Positions 1-8,835 of a stretch of 64,000 nucleotides of DNA are shown here, in pieces (the stretch's first letter is position 1; each line of letters starts with the position of its first letter). The DNA comes from Psychrobacter immobilis. Lineage in GTDB: Bacteria > Pseudomonadota > Gammaproteobacteria > Pseudomonadales > Moraxellaceae. The stretch is from positions 62,001 to 126,000 of the forward strand of contig NZ_CAJGZN010000004.1 of NCBI RefSeq assembly GCF_904846235.1, read 5' to 3'. The notes under the pieces were generated by a model. The model was given only the letters and a program-made list of their open reading frames with translations. It was not told the origin of the DNA and searched no databases. The translations under genes and the position numbers were made by a program.

Positions 1-38
1 ACGTTTTGTGCAAAAATGATGAATCACTCACTAGACTG

Positions 39-830
39 CTACACCATGCGAATCGCACCATCTAAGCGAATGACTTCACCATTTAGGTAAGCATTATCGA
101 TGATATGAGTGACCAATTTGGCAAACTCATTGGGAGCGCCTAAACGTTTAGGGTATGGCACACCTGCCTCTAGCTGCTCTCGTGCCTTTTCAGGAATGCT
201 TTCCATCATCGGCGTAGCAAAGACACCTGGTGCGATGGTCATTACGCGAATACCATGACGTGCTAGCTCGCGAGCAAGTGGCAAGGTTAAACCAACCACG
301 CCTGCTTTAGACGATGAATAGCTGGCTTGACCTACTTGTCCGTCAAAGGCTGCGATAGAGGCTGTATTAATAATAATACCTTGATCTACATTCTTCTCTA
401 CATGGTCGCCTGCACTACTGTCATTCGCTATACGCTTGGCAATGCTAGCAGCAACCAAACGGGCAACATTGAATGAACCGACCAAATTAATATTGACCCC
501 GCGACTAAATGCCTCAAGCTCTGCCGGATTGTTATCGCGATCTAGCAGTTTTTGTACCACTACAATACCAGCACAGTTGATTGAACCTTGTAGGCCGCCG
601 AAAGCTGACTCTGCCATGTCGACCGCTGACTGCACTTCATCACCGTTAGTGATATCACAGCGTACAAAACGCGCACTATCACCTAACTCAGCGATCAATG
701 CTTGCCCAGCAGATTCATTTAAATCAGCGATAACGACGTTGCCACCTTGACTTACGATCGCCCGAGCCACTGACTCTCCCAAACCTGATGCACCGCCTGT
801 GACCAAAAAGCTGTTTTCTTTAACTTGCAT
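39..830 (-). CDS. SDR family 3-hydroxyacyl-CoA dehydrogenase-like oxidoreductase
   Basis: Short-chain dehydrogenase of 263 residues, cytosolic, probably an NAD-dependent 3-hydroxyacyl-CoA dehydrogenase of the HSD17B10 type. The nucleotide-binding motif TGGASGLG lies at residues 11-18, the NCAG motif near 85-88, and the catalytic Ser158, Tyr171 and Lys175 (YSSSK) are all present. The start has AAAGGA upstream at good spacing. It follows the acyl-CoA synthetase gene by about 70 bases on the same strand, so the two probably form an operon for activation and beta-oxidation of an organic or branched acid. Family assignment is firm; the substrate is inferred only from context. Confidence 0.85.
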   Translation of the reverse strand: MQVKENSFLVTGGASGLGESVARAIVSQGGNVVIADLNESAGQALIAELGDSARFVRCDITNGDEVQSAVDMAESAFGGLQGSINCAGIVVVQKLLDRDNNPAELEAFSRGVNINLVGSFNVARLVAASIAKRIANDSSAGDHVEKNVDQGIIINTASIAAFDGQVGQASYSSSKAGVVGLTLPLARELARHGIRVMTIAPGVFATPMMESIPEKAREQLEAGVPYPKRLGAPNEFAKLVTHIIDNAYLNGEVIRLDGAIRMV

Positions 831-902
831 GATTATTCCTTTAAATTTTTGCTTCTTATTAGATATTTTTCTATTAAATTTATGTAAGTTTTACCAAATT
901 AT

Positions 903-2618
903 TTATGCGGCAGACAGACTACGCAGCAAAAAGCGTTGAATCTTACCACTTGGCGTTTTCGGCAGTTCTGTCACAAACTCGACCTCACGCGGATACGCAT
1001 GAGTGGATAGCCGTTTGCGTACCAGCTCTTGGATTTCTTTAGCGATTTGCTCACTGCCTTCGATGCCATCTTTTAGTACCACGTAAGATTTAATAGTGTG
1101 ACCGCGCACTTCATCTGGCACACCTACCGCCGCAGACTCTGCCACTGCTTCATGCTCTAATACAGTGTTTTCGACATCAGTGGGGCCTACGCGGTAACCT
1201 GCGGTAATAATGATGTCATCATCACGGCCTGAGAACCAGTAACTACCATCACTATGACGCTCGACTACGTCGCCTGTCAGATAGTAATCATCTACAAAGG
1301 CTTGTTTTTCATTCCAGCTATAGCCACGGAAATAAAACGCAGGTGACTGACTGACGACGACTGCCAGTTGCCCTTGCTCACCATCTGGCAGTACATTCAT
1401 ATCATCATCTAATACGACTAGTGTATGACCTGGGAGCGCCATACCCATCGAACCAACAGGACAATCATGCGCCAATGCATGATGTGCACAGCAAGTCATG
1501 CCAGTCTCTGTTTGGCCATATTGGTCTTTGACTTGGCACGCCAGATAGTTTTCAACCCAGTTGACCACTTCTGTATTTAATGTCTCCCCTGCCGAGTTGG
1601 CACAGCGCAAAGATAGCTTAGCATTGGTATCGTTATGAGAGCCTTCATTAACACTATCAAATACACCACTAGATTTCATCATTCGAAATGCAGTTGGTGA
1701 AGAGGCCAAATTGGTAATCTTATGACGTACCATAAACTCACGGGTATTGGTCGCGTCAAATCCTGCTTCATTAAAATAAGTGGTCATGCCCAGTAGCAGA
1801 GGCCCTGTGATGGCATAGTACAAGCCATATGCCCAGCCAGGATCGGCCATATTCCAATACTGATCATCTACGCGTAGGTCGATGGCATAACGCATATATA
1901 GGTAAAAAGCAGGTAACGCAGCCAATGGGACGCTGACGCCTTTTGATTTACCAACCGTACCTGAGGTAAACATTTGCAAAAATGGCGCATTCGTATCGAG
2001 CATCACTGGTTCGATCGTTTGCGACTGTGCTTCCATAGACTGGCTATAGTGATCGTCACCCCATGTCTGAGCATCCTCAGCACTGCCGACCAATACCATT
2101 TTAGTTTGCTCAGCCAAATCTTCAAACTTGCTGCGATTTTCTAAGTTAGTAAAAACGACTTTGGTATCGGCTTTATCCATCCGATATTTGATGGAGTCAT
2201 AGCCAAAAGCGGTAAATAGCGGCTGATATACGGCGCCGATACGCCATGTTGCCAATACAACAGTCAGTAGCTCAGGCGTGCGTGGTAGCATCGTCGCTAC
2301 TTTGTCGCCCGCTTTTACCCCATACGACTGTAGCAAGTTAGCGATTTGAGCACTCGCTTTGTCAAGCTCACCAAAGCTCATGCGTGTTATATTGCCTGCG
2401 GTATCTTCGTGTACTAGCGCGGCATTGTCAGCGCGGCCGTCACGTACATGACGACCACAGCAAGCCATATAAGCATTTAGTCGATCGTCCACCTGCTCGC
2501 CAAATATTTCTGACAGCAGTGTATCCATATCAAAATTATTATAGTAATCGGTATAGTTTTTGGGCGTGACGGTAGTATCTGTATCAATATTCGTCGGGGT
2601 TTGAGAGGCGGTTTTCAT
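903..2618 (-). CDS. AMP-dependent acyl-CoA synthetase (ANL superfamily)
   Basis: Acyl-CoA synthetase of 571 residues that activates a carboxylic acid with ATP and CoA through an acyl-adenylate. The phosphate-binding loop MFTSGTVGKSKG lies near residue 217, the A5-type YGQTE motif near 365, the hinge motif SGRDDDIIITAGYR near 470, and the catalytic lysine is in the C-terminal PSGKIQR motif, so both the large N-terminal and small C-terminal domains are complete. The start has AAAGGA 7 bases upstream. It precedes the SDR gene. The sequence resembles medium-chain or acetyl/propionyl-type synthetases, but substrate specificity cannot be read from it. Confidence 0.87.
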   Translation of the reverse strand: MKTASQTPTNIDTDTTVTPKNYTDYYNNFDMDTLLSEIFGEQVDDRLNAYMACCGRHVRDGRADNAALVHEDTAGNITRMSFGELDKASAQIANLLQSYGVKAGDKVATMLPRTPELLTVVLATWRIGAVYQPLFTAFGYDSIKYRMDKADTKVVFTNLENRSKFEDLAEQTKMVLVGSAEDAQTWGDDHYSQSMEAQSQTIEPVMLDTNAPFLQMFTSGTVGKSKGVSVPLAALPAFYLYMRYAIDLRVDDQYWNMADPGWAYGLYYAITGPLLLGMTTYFNEAGFDATNTREFMVRHKITNLASSPTAFRMMKSSGVFDSVNEGSHNDTNAKLSLRCANSAGETLNTEVVNWVENYLACQVKDQYGQTETGMTCCAHHALAHDCPVGSMGMALPGHTLVVLDDDMNVLPDGEQGQLAVVVSQSPAFYFRGYSWNEKQAFVDDYYLTGDVVERHSDGSYWFSGRDDDIIITAGYRVGPTDVENTVLEHEAVAESAAVGVPDEVRGHTIKSYVVLKDGIEGSEQIAKEIQELVRKRLSTHAYPREVEFVTELPKTPSGKIQRFLLRSLSAA

Positions 2619-2922
2619 AAGCTAATCCTTTAGCAATAGCAGGTAACTGGTAAAATGGTATTTATAATTGAAGAACGGCCACATCCTATAGACCGTTTCA
2701 TAGGTTCGTATTTATCATGCTCTATTAGTAACGCATTTCTAATTTTATTTCAATACATAACGTATCATTTTTATTTTATAGAAATAGAGATAATCTATAA
2801 CTAATTATCATTAATTCGCTATAAGTCCGCGAAGACACCTACAATAGCCAAAGTACTGCCGCATATTTTCAATTTCCTATTAAAGAATTAACACCTCAAT
2901 ATTATTATCTAAAACCTCACAC
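2619..2922. other. AT-rich intergenic region
   Basis: About 300 bases between the topoisomerase IB and acyl-CoA synthetase genes, both on the minus strand. It is strongly AT-rich and must contain the promoter of the acyl-CoA synthetase operon and the 3' end of the topoisomerase transcript. I see no convincing ORF, RNA gene or U-tract terminator. Confidence 0.4.
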
Positions 2923-4053
2923 TTAAACATCAGCTCTTAAAAACCCTAATAACGCTTTTTCTTCACAGCTTTGGTATTTCTTAGTTCGTCCACGGCGCGC
3001 TTGTTTGTAAGTTTCAAAGAACTGCCCTGCCAAAAAACGCTCAATGACAATGGGATGAATATAAGAGGCACGGCATACGGTCGGCGTGTTGCCTAGCTCT
3101 GCTGCGACACTTTTTACCATCTCAGTAACTAATTGCTGTCGCTCAGCGCTTTCTGGTGCACTGGTTAATATATTAGCGCCTGCAGACGTTTGTAGCTCAT
3201 CATATAGGTAGCTTGCCGCAAGTACACTTGCCATCCATGTACGAAAATCCTTTGCGCTGTATAGCTTGCTTTCACAGTCCATGCCGCACGTGTGCATCCG
3301 TAAGTAATCATTGATATCGCTACTGTCAACGACTTGCTTATGTCCGTTGTCATCTAGATATTTGAATATCTGATAGCCTGGCAGCTCAGAACAGGCTTGC
3401 ACGATATCTATTAAACGTTCATCTTGCAGCTCAATGTGGTGTTCTTTTGCGCTTTTGCCGACAAAATCAAACGCCAGTCCATTGTCGGTTTCACTGACAT
3501 GCTTGCTGCGTAGCGTACTCAGACCATAGCTTTTATTTTGCTTGGCATAACGACTATTGCCAATACGAATCAAAGTGGTCTCTAGCAATTTAACAACGGC
3601 AGCAAGTACGTTGGTGCGTGACAATGACTCTGCTTCCAAATCTGCCTCCACCTGTGCGCGTAGATTGGGCAGCGCCTCTGCAAACCCTATCATCGCATCA
3701 AATTTTGCTTGGTCACGGATATTGTTCCATGACGGATGATACAGGTACTGTTTGCGAGATTTTTCGTCTCGTCCTGTTGATTGCAGATGGCCTCGTTCGT
3801 CTTGGCATATCCACACCTCTGACCACATGGGCGGTATCACCAATGCATCAAAACGCTGACGTAATGCTTTGTCTTTGACCGTGTTGCCTGTTGCATCACG
3901 ATAAGTAAAGCCGCGACCCCAACGTCTACGCTCGTAGCCTGGTTCATTGTCACTCACATAACGCAAATTGGCACGGCGTGCGAGATGCTCGTAATCATGA
4001 CGCACGTCTTTGGTCATTATCTGCTGGTTTGCCTTTACTGTTGCCTTTGCCAT
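2923..4053 (-). CDS. DNA topoisomerase IB (poxvirus-like)
   Basis: Type IB topoisomerase of 376 residues that relaxes supercoils by transient single-strand nicking through a 3'-phosphotyrosyl link, without ATP. The N-terminal domain covers roughly residues 1-120. The catalytic domain shows the IRIGNSRYA, SYGLSTLRSKH and FRTWMASV blocks carrying active-site Arg/Lys residues, and the nucleophile is Tyr331 in the block ASYIHP. All expected catalytic positions appear present. It stands alone between a GNAT gene on the opposite strand and the acyl-CoA synthetase operon. The bacterial family is scattered among proteobacteria, and its physiological role is usually not known. Confidence 0.9.
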   Translation of the reverse strand: MAKATVKANQQIMTKDVRHDYEHLARRANLRYVSDNEPGYERRRWGRGFTYRDATGNTVKDKALRQRFDALVIPPMWSEVWICQDERGHLQSTGRDEKSRKQYLYHPSWNNIRDQAKFDAMIGFAEALPNLRAQVEADLEAESLSRTNVLAAVVKLLETTLIRIGNSRYAKQNKSYGLSTLRSKHVSETDNGLAFDFVGKSAKEHHIELQDERLIDIVQACSELPGYQIFKYLDDNGHKQVVDSSDINDYLRMHTCGMDCESKLYSAKDFRTWMASVLAASYLYDELQTSAGANILTSAPESAERQQLVTEMVKSVAAELGNTPTVCRASYIHPIVIERFLAGQFFETYKQARRGRTKKYQSCEEKALLGFLRADV

Positions 4054-4241
4054 AAACCTGTATACCTTTGAGAATTCATGGTTTTAGCATAATTAATGAC
4101 GGTAGTTTTTGCTGTTTATTTGGCACAGACAAAGTGTAATGCTGTGTAAAATAAAGCAGTGATAAAAATAGCGATACGGGTTCTAAATGCTGTATTTTTG
4201 AGGCATAATTCAGCACTACTCACGACTTAAGTTTATAAAAA

Positions 4242-4694
4242 ATGGACCATTCACCTGTGAAAATAAAGGCACTCGCCCTCGCCGATCATGATCTTTGGGC
4301 GCACTTATGGCAAAACTATCTGACATTTTATGAGACCAATTTGCCGTCAGGCACGACGGAGACGACGTGGCGCAATCTGCTTGATGATGACATCCCTGTT
4401 TATGGAATTGGGGCGTGGAAGAATGGTACATTGGTAGGTTTTACCCATGTCGTAATACATCCAACGACTTGGAGTAGTACGGCATGTTGTTATCTACAAG
4501 ACCTCTATGTCGATGAGTCTGTACGTGGACAGAGCATCGGACGAATATTAATTGAAGCCGTATATGGTTTTGCTGATGAAAAAGGCTGTAATCACGTTTA
4601 TTGGAAAACTCAAGAAAGTAATGCTAATGCACGCCAACTGTATGACAAAGTCGCAAGCTTAACGGACATGGTGCAGTACCGTAAAAACTTATAG
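4242..4694 (+). CDS. GNAT family N-acetyltransferase
   Basis: A 150-residue acetyltransferase of the GNAT superfamily, transferring an acetyl group from acetyl-CoA to an unknown amine. The acetyl-CoA-binding motif A is visible around residues 85-105 (LYVDESVRGQSIG), followed by the motif B region with QESNANARQLYDKV, typical of the family C-terminus. No strong ribosome binding site precedes the ATG, but it is the first start in the frame. It is divergent from topoisomerase IB and convergent with ppnP. The family is certain; the substrate is not predictable. Confidence 0.85.
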   Translation: MDHSPVKIKALALADHDLWAHLWQNYLTFYETNLPSGTTETTWRNLLDDDIPVYGIGAWKNGTLVGFTHVVIHPTTWSSTACCYLQDLYVDESVRGQSIGRILIEAVYGFADEKGCNHVYWKTQESNANARQLYDKVASLTDMVQYRKNL

Positions 4695-4716
4695 TTTTTT
4701 ATAGTTCGGAAATAAA

Positions 4717-4757
4717 AAAAGCCAAGCATAAAATACTTGACGTTTTTCGTTTTAATA
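4717..4757. terminator. Weak convergent terminator between GNAT and ppnP genes
   Basis: Between two convergent genes, an A-run is followed by CAAG, a short AT-rich loop, CTTG and then a T-run. The hairpin has only a few base pairs, so this is a modest candidate that could work in both directions. Confidence 0.35.
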
Positions 4758-4777
4758 TTGCTATAACTTAGAAGTCG

Positions 4778-5062
4778 TTATTTGCCGTATACACATAAGT
4801 AAGCGGTTTCGACGTCTACTTTCACTTGGAACTTTTTATCAGCTTCAACAGTAAATTGCTCGCCAGCGTTAAACGTTTGCCACTCATCACTCTCTGGTAG
4901 CTTAACAGTCAATGTACCGCTCACCACACTCATGGTTTCGAATTCACTAGTGCCAAACTCATACTCACCAATTTCCATGACGCCGACAGTCGCAGGCTTG
5001 GTAGCCGTTTGAAAAGCAATAGAAGTCACTTTATCATCAAAATAATTATTAACGCTTGGCAT
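4778..5062 (-). CDS. ppnP: Pyrimidine/purine nucleoside phosphorylase (DUF1255)
   Basis: Small cupin-like protein of 94 residues matching the PpnP family (formerly YaiE/DUF1255) along its whole length. The E. coli member phosphorolyses both pyrimidine and purine nucleosides to free base and ribose 1-phosphate. Family hallmarks are the N-terminal [14 protein letters not shown], the central [18 protein letters not shown] stretch and the C-terminal [11 protein letters not shown]. The start has AAGGA upstream at ideal spacing. It is a single gene, convergent with the GNAT gene, with prfB upstream on the same strand. Confidence 0.88.
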   Translation of the reverse strand: MPSVNNYFDDKVTSIAFQTATKPATVGVMEIGEYEFGTSEFETMSVVSGTLTVKLPESDEWQTFNAGEQFTVEADKKFQVKVDVETAYLCVYGK

Positions 5063-5123
5063 AATTTTCCTTAATTAAATATTGGTTACTATTTTAGAAC
5101 GGCTGCTTATTTAAAACGGCCTT

Positions 5124-6219
5124 TTACAGTCCTGCTTTTAGACTCGCTTCAATAAACTGATCGAGGTCACCATCTAGCACAGCACCAGTGTTAAAGGTCT
5201 CAACACCCGTACGCAAGTCTTTGATACGTGAGTCATCAAGTACGTATGAGCGAATTTGACTGCCCCAGCCGACATCAGACTTACCATCTTCAACCGCTTG
5301 CTGTGATTCCATACGTTTTTGCATTTCCAGCTCATAGAGCTTAGCACGTAGCATTTTCATCGCCGTGGCTTTGTTACCATGTTGACTACGCTCATTCTGA
5401 CAGGTCACTACCACGCCCGACGGCTCATGGGTAATACGTACCGCAGAATCTGTCGTGTTTACGTGCTGACCACCCGCGCCAGATGAGCGATAGGTATCGA
5501 TACGCAAATCCGCTGGATTGATATCAATCTCGACGTTGTCGTCAATCTCAGGCGACACAAACACCGCAGCAAACGACGTATGACGACCATTATTACTATC
5601 AAATGGTGACTTACGTACTAGACGGTGGACACCAATCTCGGTACGCAACCAGCCAAACGCATAATCGCCTTTAATCTCAATGGTTGCCGACTTGATACCA
5701 GCCACGCTACCTGATGACACTTCAATAACATCTACTTTGAAACCATGTGCTTCTGCCCAGCGCGTGTACATGCGTAGTAGCATTTCAGCCCAATCTTGCG
5801 CTTCAGTGCCGCCACTACCTGACTGAATATCCAAGTAGCAGTTATTTGGATCCATCTCACCGCTAAACATCCGGCGGAATTCCAAATCAGCAACGCGTTT
5901 CTCAGCGCTATCTAGCTCGCTCTGCACATCAGCTAGCAATGACTCGTCTTCTGCTTCGACTGCCAACTCTAGCATGGCAGACGCGTCTTCTAGTGTCGTC
6001 TCAAGAGAAACCACCACATCGATGACACCATCAAGGTGACTTTTTTCTTTATTAATTTTGGTCGCACGCTCTGGATCGTTCCATAGCTCAGGGTTTTCTA
6101 ACTCTAAATTGACTTCTTCTAAGCGTTCTTGCTTACCATCGAAGTCAAAGATACCTCCGCAAATCCTGCCCACGCTCTGATAAATCTTTAATTTGCTCTT
6201 GATACGGATTGATTTCCAT
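5124..6219 (-). CDS. prfB: Peptide chain release factor 2, with programmed +1 frameshift
   Basis: RF2 recognises UGA and UAA stop codons on the ribosome and releases the peptide. The true start is the ATG at 6219 (MEINPYQEQ), preceded by AGGAA. After 24 codons the frame reaches an in-frame TGA at 6147-6145, in the context TAT CTT TGA C, with the Shine-Dalgarno-like GGAGG three bases before CTT. This is the classic RF2 autoregulatory site, and a +1 shift continues as Asp-Phe-Asp-Gly to give 364 residues. The codon-recognition tripeptide SPF and the GGQ peptidyl-hydrolase motif are present. The open frame that begins at 6257 is in the wrong phase for the first 24 codons and should not be used as the N-terminus. 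Confidence 0.96.
6144..6159 (-). promoter_or_regulatory. prfB: RF2 programmed frameshift site
   Basis: On the minus strand the bases read CGGAGGTATCTTTGAC. They combine an anti-ribosomal GGAGG element, a three-base spacer, the slippery CTT codon and the TGA stop followed by C. When RF2 is scarce, termination at TGA slows and tRNA-Leu slips from CUU to UUU, restoring RF2 synthesis. The elements are seen directly; the mechanism is established for E. coli prfB. Confidence 0.95.
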
Positions 6220-6344
6220 AAATGTTCCTGTTTTTCTAATAAAAATAAATAATGCATGTGGCGCTATTTTAAATGAGATTGATACTAAATGGTTCGTTAA
6301 TTATCGCTGATGCCAATATTGCTACTATTATTAGATTAGACAGC

Positions 6345-7046
6345 CTAGATCGACCAATCTTCTACTGCCCAGCGATGTGCCAAAGCATGCGCATGTAACG
6401 CATCATCAGGTGACACGCAAACGGCCACATCAGCCCATTCCAGTAACGGAATATCATTTTTGGAATCTGAATACGCGTACGTTTTTTCAAAGGTGATGCC
6501 AGAGGCTTGCTGTTTATTTAGCCATTTATCCAAATGGTATATTTTGCCCGCTTGGAAGTTTGGTCTGTCAGTTAGCTTACCTGTATAGCGATTGTCTTTG
6601 ATCTCTAATGGCGTTGCCAATACATTGGCTTCTTCCACGCCAAAACGCTTGGCAATAGCCGATACCACAAAATCATTGGTCGCAGAAATAATCACCACAT
6701 CGTGCCCTTGCTCAATGTGCTGACATAACGCTTCCATCGCTTTTGGGCGAATATGTGGCTCGATTTCGCTTTTAATATAGTCTTCTCTTAGCTCATCAAG
6801 TCTATCAAGCGGCAGACTGCTTAAAAACTGCGCGACGAATTCATTGTACTCTGTCGCATCTAGCGTACCTTCAATATAGTCATTATAAAATTTCTGATTG
6901 GCAGTGCGGTACTGCGCCTCATCGACAAGGTCATGCTTTACGATATACTCACCCCAGAGATAATCGCTATCGACATCAAGTAATGTATGATCTAAATCAA
7001 ATAATGCCAGTTGTTTTTGTTGTGTTTGTGCTTGATTTGCCTGCAT
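6345..7046 (-). CDS. HAD-IB family hydrolase (phosphoserine phosphatase-like)
   Basis: HAD superfamily phosphatase of 233 residues, subfamily IB. Motif I is DLDHT with nucleophile Asp17 and acid/base Asp19, motif II is ISAT near residue 123, and motif IV is SDSKND near 196, with a helical cap between motifs I and II. This pattern fits PSP-like enzymes that dephosphorylate small phosphomonoesters; the substrate is not identifiable from sequence. The start has AAGG upstream. It lies between the carbonic anhydrase-like gene and prfB on the same strand, with spacers over 100 bases, so it is probably transcribed separately. Confidence 0.86.
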   Translation of the reverse strand: MQANQAQTQQKQLALFDLDHTLLDVDSDYLWGEYIVKHDLVDEAQYRTANQKFYNDYIEGTLDATEYNEFVAQFLSSLPLDRLDELREDYIKSEIEPHIRPKAMEALCQHIEQGHDVVIISATNDFVVSAIAKRFGVEEANVLATPLEIKDNRYTGKLTDRPNFQAGKIYHLDKWLNKQQASGITFEKTYAYSDSKNDIPLLEWADVAVCVSPDDALHAHALAHRWAVEDWSI

Positions 7047-7203
7047 GGTGAGACCTTATCGTTGGTTGCGAAAAAATATGAATCGTTTTATAAAACTGGG
7101 TACGTTATGCATTAAGGCTGACCGTATTAATTGAACAGTCTATCAATGAAATAAGTCTGCGCCCTATCGTCTATCTATTTAAACTTAGCTCGTTTACTTA
7201 CCC

Positions 7204-7740
7204 TTAATCAGGCATCGCTATTTCTGTCAAGCCTGTTTTAAATTTCTGGCAACGCTCAGCATAATGTAGCGCTGACATTTTTAGCATCGCTGCTTGCTCA
7301 TCTGTCAGCGTCTTGACCACTTTTGCAGGCGCGCCCATCACTAGCGAGTTATCAGGAATAACCTGACCTTCAGTAATCAAGGCTTTTGCCCCTATCAGAC
7401 AGTTTTTGCCAATTTTGACATTATTAAGTACCACAGCACCAATACCAATCAGGCTATTATCACCGACTTCACAGCCATGCAGCATCGCTAGATGACCGAT
7501 AGTCACGTAATTACCAATAGTCACTTTGATACCTGCATCAGTATGAATCACACTGTTTTCTTGCACATTACTATAGTCGCCGATATGAATACGATCGTTA
7601 TCGCCGCGTATCACCGCACCAAACCAAACATTGACCTGATAACCCAAATACACATCACCGATTACTTGTGCCGAGTCAGCGACCCAACCATTGAATGGTA
7701 CGGCAAACTCAGGGGTTTTGTCTAAATATTTAAATATCAT
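7204..7740 (-). CDS. Gamma-carbonic anhydrase family protein (YrdA-like)
   Basis: Left-handed beta-helix protein of 178 residues built from hexapeptide repeats (for example IGNYVTIG, VGDNSLIGIGAVV, IGKNCLIGAKALI). It retains the histidines expected to bind a metal in gamma-class carbonic anhydrases (IHTD, IGHLAMLHG). Members such as YrdA/PaaY bind zinc; some have weak carbonic anhydrase or thioesterase activity, and many have no established activity. The ATG has AAGGA upstream. Divergent from the PAP2 gene. Confidence 0.88.
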   Translation of the reverse strand: MIFKYLDKTPEFAVPFNGWVADSAQVIGDVYLGYQVNVWFGAVIRGDNDRIHIGDYSNVQENSVIHTDAGIKVTIGNYVTIGHLAMLHGCEVGDNSLIGIGAVVLNNVKIGKNCLIGAKALITEGQVIPDNSLVMGAPAKVVKTLTDEQAAMLKMSALHYAERCQKFKTGLTEIAMPD

Positions 7741-8002
7741 CGTTTTTCCTTAGTAAGGATAATGTTATTTTGGAGTAAGTCATTGGTTATACCACAATCA
7801 TTTTTATGCTTATTTGATTCGCATGTCAAAGAACCATCTCACTTTGGACCATAGCCATAAAAAATATATTTTACAGTATACAGTCCCATTTAATACCTTA
7901 TCGTGTGTCCACTTTATAGTACAATTAGCAAGGCCAACATTCTCATTTTGCTATCGTAGCGCCTGCCCTAACAAGTACCGCTACCCTACTAAGGACGCAT
8001 CC

Positions 8003-8551
8003 ATGCTTCGCGAAACACACGTACCTATTATCTTGTTGGCAAGTAGTGTGATCATCACCGCGCCCAGTTATGCTGAAGATACCTCAAGTTTGGAGAGAGC
8101 CGGTGACATTGTTGCGGTTGCCATACCTGCCATTGCTTATGGCAGCACGCATTATATGAATGACAAAGAGGGACGTCAGCAATTTTATCAATCATTTGCT
8201 ACCAATCTTGCCGTGACCTATGCTGTGAAGTCAACCATTAATAAAGAGCGCCCTGACCATAGCGACAATGACTCCTTCCCATCAGGACATACTTCTTTGG
8301 CATTTCAGGGCGCAAGCTTCATTCATAAACGCTATGGATTAGAATATAGTATTCCAGCTTATGTTGGCGCAACTTTTGTAGGTTATAGCCGTGTTAAAGC
8401 GGAAAAACATGATGTGGCTGATGTATTTGCTGGTGCAGCACTAGGGGTTGCCAGTAGTATGTATTTGACCAAAAGCTATAACGATCAGCTTCTCATCACA
8501 ACCAATCTTGCGCCTGACTATTACGGGCTGTCTGTCCACTACCAGTTTTAA
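8003..8551 (+). CDS. Secreted PAP2 family phosphatase
   Basis: Periplasmic or envelope PAP2 (vanadium chloroperoxidase fold) phosphatase of 182 residues. An N-terminal signal peptide (VPIILLASSVIITAPSYA, then EDT) is followed by the three family motifs: KSTINKERP (K-x6-RP), PSGH, and SRVKAEKHDVAD (SR-x5-H-x3-D). The catalytic histidines are those of PSGH and the SR-x5-H motif. The frame is open from 7814, but the ATG at 8003 has AAGGA seven bases upstream and directly begins the signal peptide, so I chose it. Likely substrates are undecaprenyl- or lipid-phosphates; not determinable here. Confidence 0.85.
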   Translation: MLRETHVPIILLASSVIITAPSYAEDTSSLERAGDIVAVAIPAIAYGSTHYMNDKEGRQQFYQSFATNLAVTYAVKSTINKERPDHSDNDSFPSGHTSLAFQGASFIHKRYGLEYSIPAYVGATFVGYSRVKAEKHDVADVFAGAALGVASSMYLTKSYNDQLLITTNLAPDYYGLSVHYQF

Positions 8552-8596
8552 TCACTCAGTTTGCCCTTGATACTAGCCATAAGTTACTATTTTGTA

Positions 8597-8602
8597 TATA
8601 AT
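8597..8602 (+). promoter_or_regulatory. Probable carAB promoter -10 element
   Basis: A perfect TATAAT hexamer lies about 30 bases upstream of the leader ORF. Transcription would start near 8609, just before the attenuator stem. The -35 region (TAGCCA at 17 bp spacing) is weak, so an activator may be needed. Confidence 0.5.
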
Positions 8603-8619
8603 ACGCAAAATCTGTGCCT

Positions 8620-8702
8620 AAGCGAGCGGACATGATGCAAGTTACCTATTCACTATCTAGTGGGTTTTGTAGTTTTCATCAATAATGTCTTCTCGCTTTT
8701 TT
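8620..8702 (+). terminator. Intrinsic terminator/attenuator in the carAB leader
   Basis: AAGCGAGCGGACAT (8620-8633) pairs with ATGTCTTCTCGCTT (8685-8698), 12 of 14 positions, and the 3' arm runs into six T residues (8697-8702). The 51-base loop contains most of the short leader ORF. The position between promoter and carA fits an attenuator controlling entry into carAB. Confidence 0.7.
8632..8685 (+). CDS. Putative 17-residue leader peptide of the carAB attenuator
   Basis: ATG ATG followed by fifteen codons and TAA (peptide MMQVTYSLSSGFCSFHQ). The ORF begins inside the 5' arm of a 14-bp hairpin (8620-8633) and its stop codon touches the first base of the 3' arm (8685-8698), which is followed by a T-run. 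A ribosome finishing the leader would therefore sit on the 3' arm and block terminator formation. The second half is U-rich in RNA, as in UTP-sensitive leaders such as E. coli pyrBI. The ribosome binding site is weak (GAGCGGA). Translation is inferred from this geometry only. Confidence 0.55.
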   Translation: MMQVTYSLSSGFCSFHQ

Positions 8703-8723
8703 GTGGAAAATTTTTGTGTGTCG

Positions 8724-8773
8724 TCCTTTTATTACTTCTATATGACAACAGTCAAATGCCGTAAATAAAAGGA
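8724..8773 (+). repeat. Second inverted repeat in the carA leader
   Basis: TCCTTTTATT (8724-8733) is perfectly complementary to AATAAAAGGA (8764-8773). It has no following T-run and lies 60 bases before the carA start, so it is not a terminator by itself. It could be an alternative structure or an mRNA stability element. Confidence 0.45.
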
Positions 8774-8835
8774 TACGGAGCAATTTTAGACCAACAAAAC
8801 ACGATGGCACTCACCAATAACAGCGGAGGCAATCC

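Noticed and set aside
5124..6257. prfB as a 377-residue protein starting at 6257
   Set aside because: The first 37 codons are in the wrong phase; the true start is at 6219 with a programmed frameshift after codon 24.
7814..8002. N-terminal extension of the PAP2 phosphatase
   Set aside because: The ATG at 8003 has an ideal ribosome binding site and begins a signal peptide; the upstream part has no family similarity.
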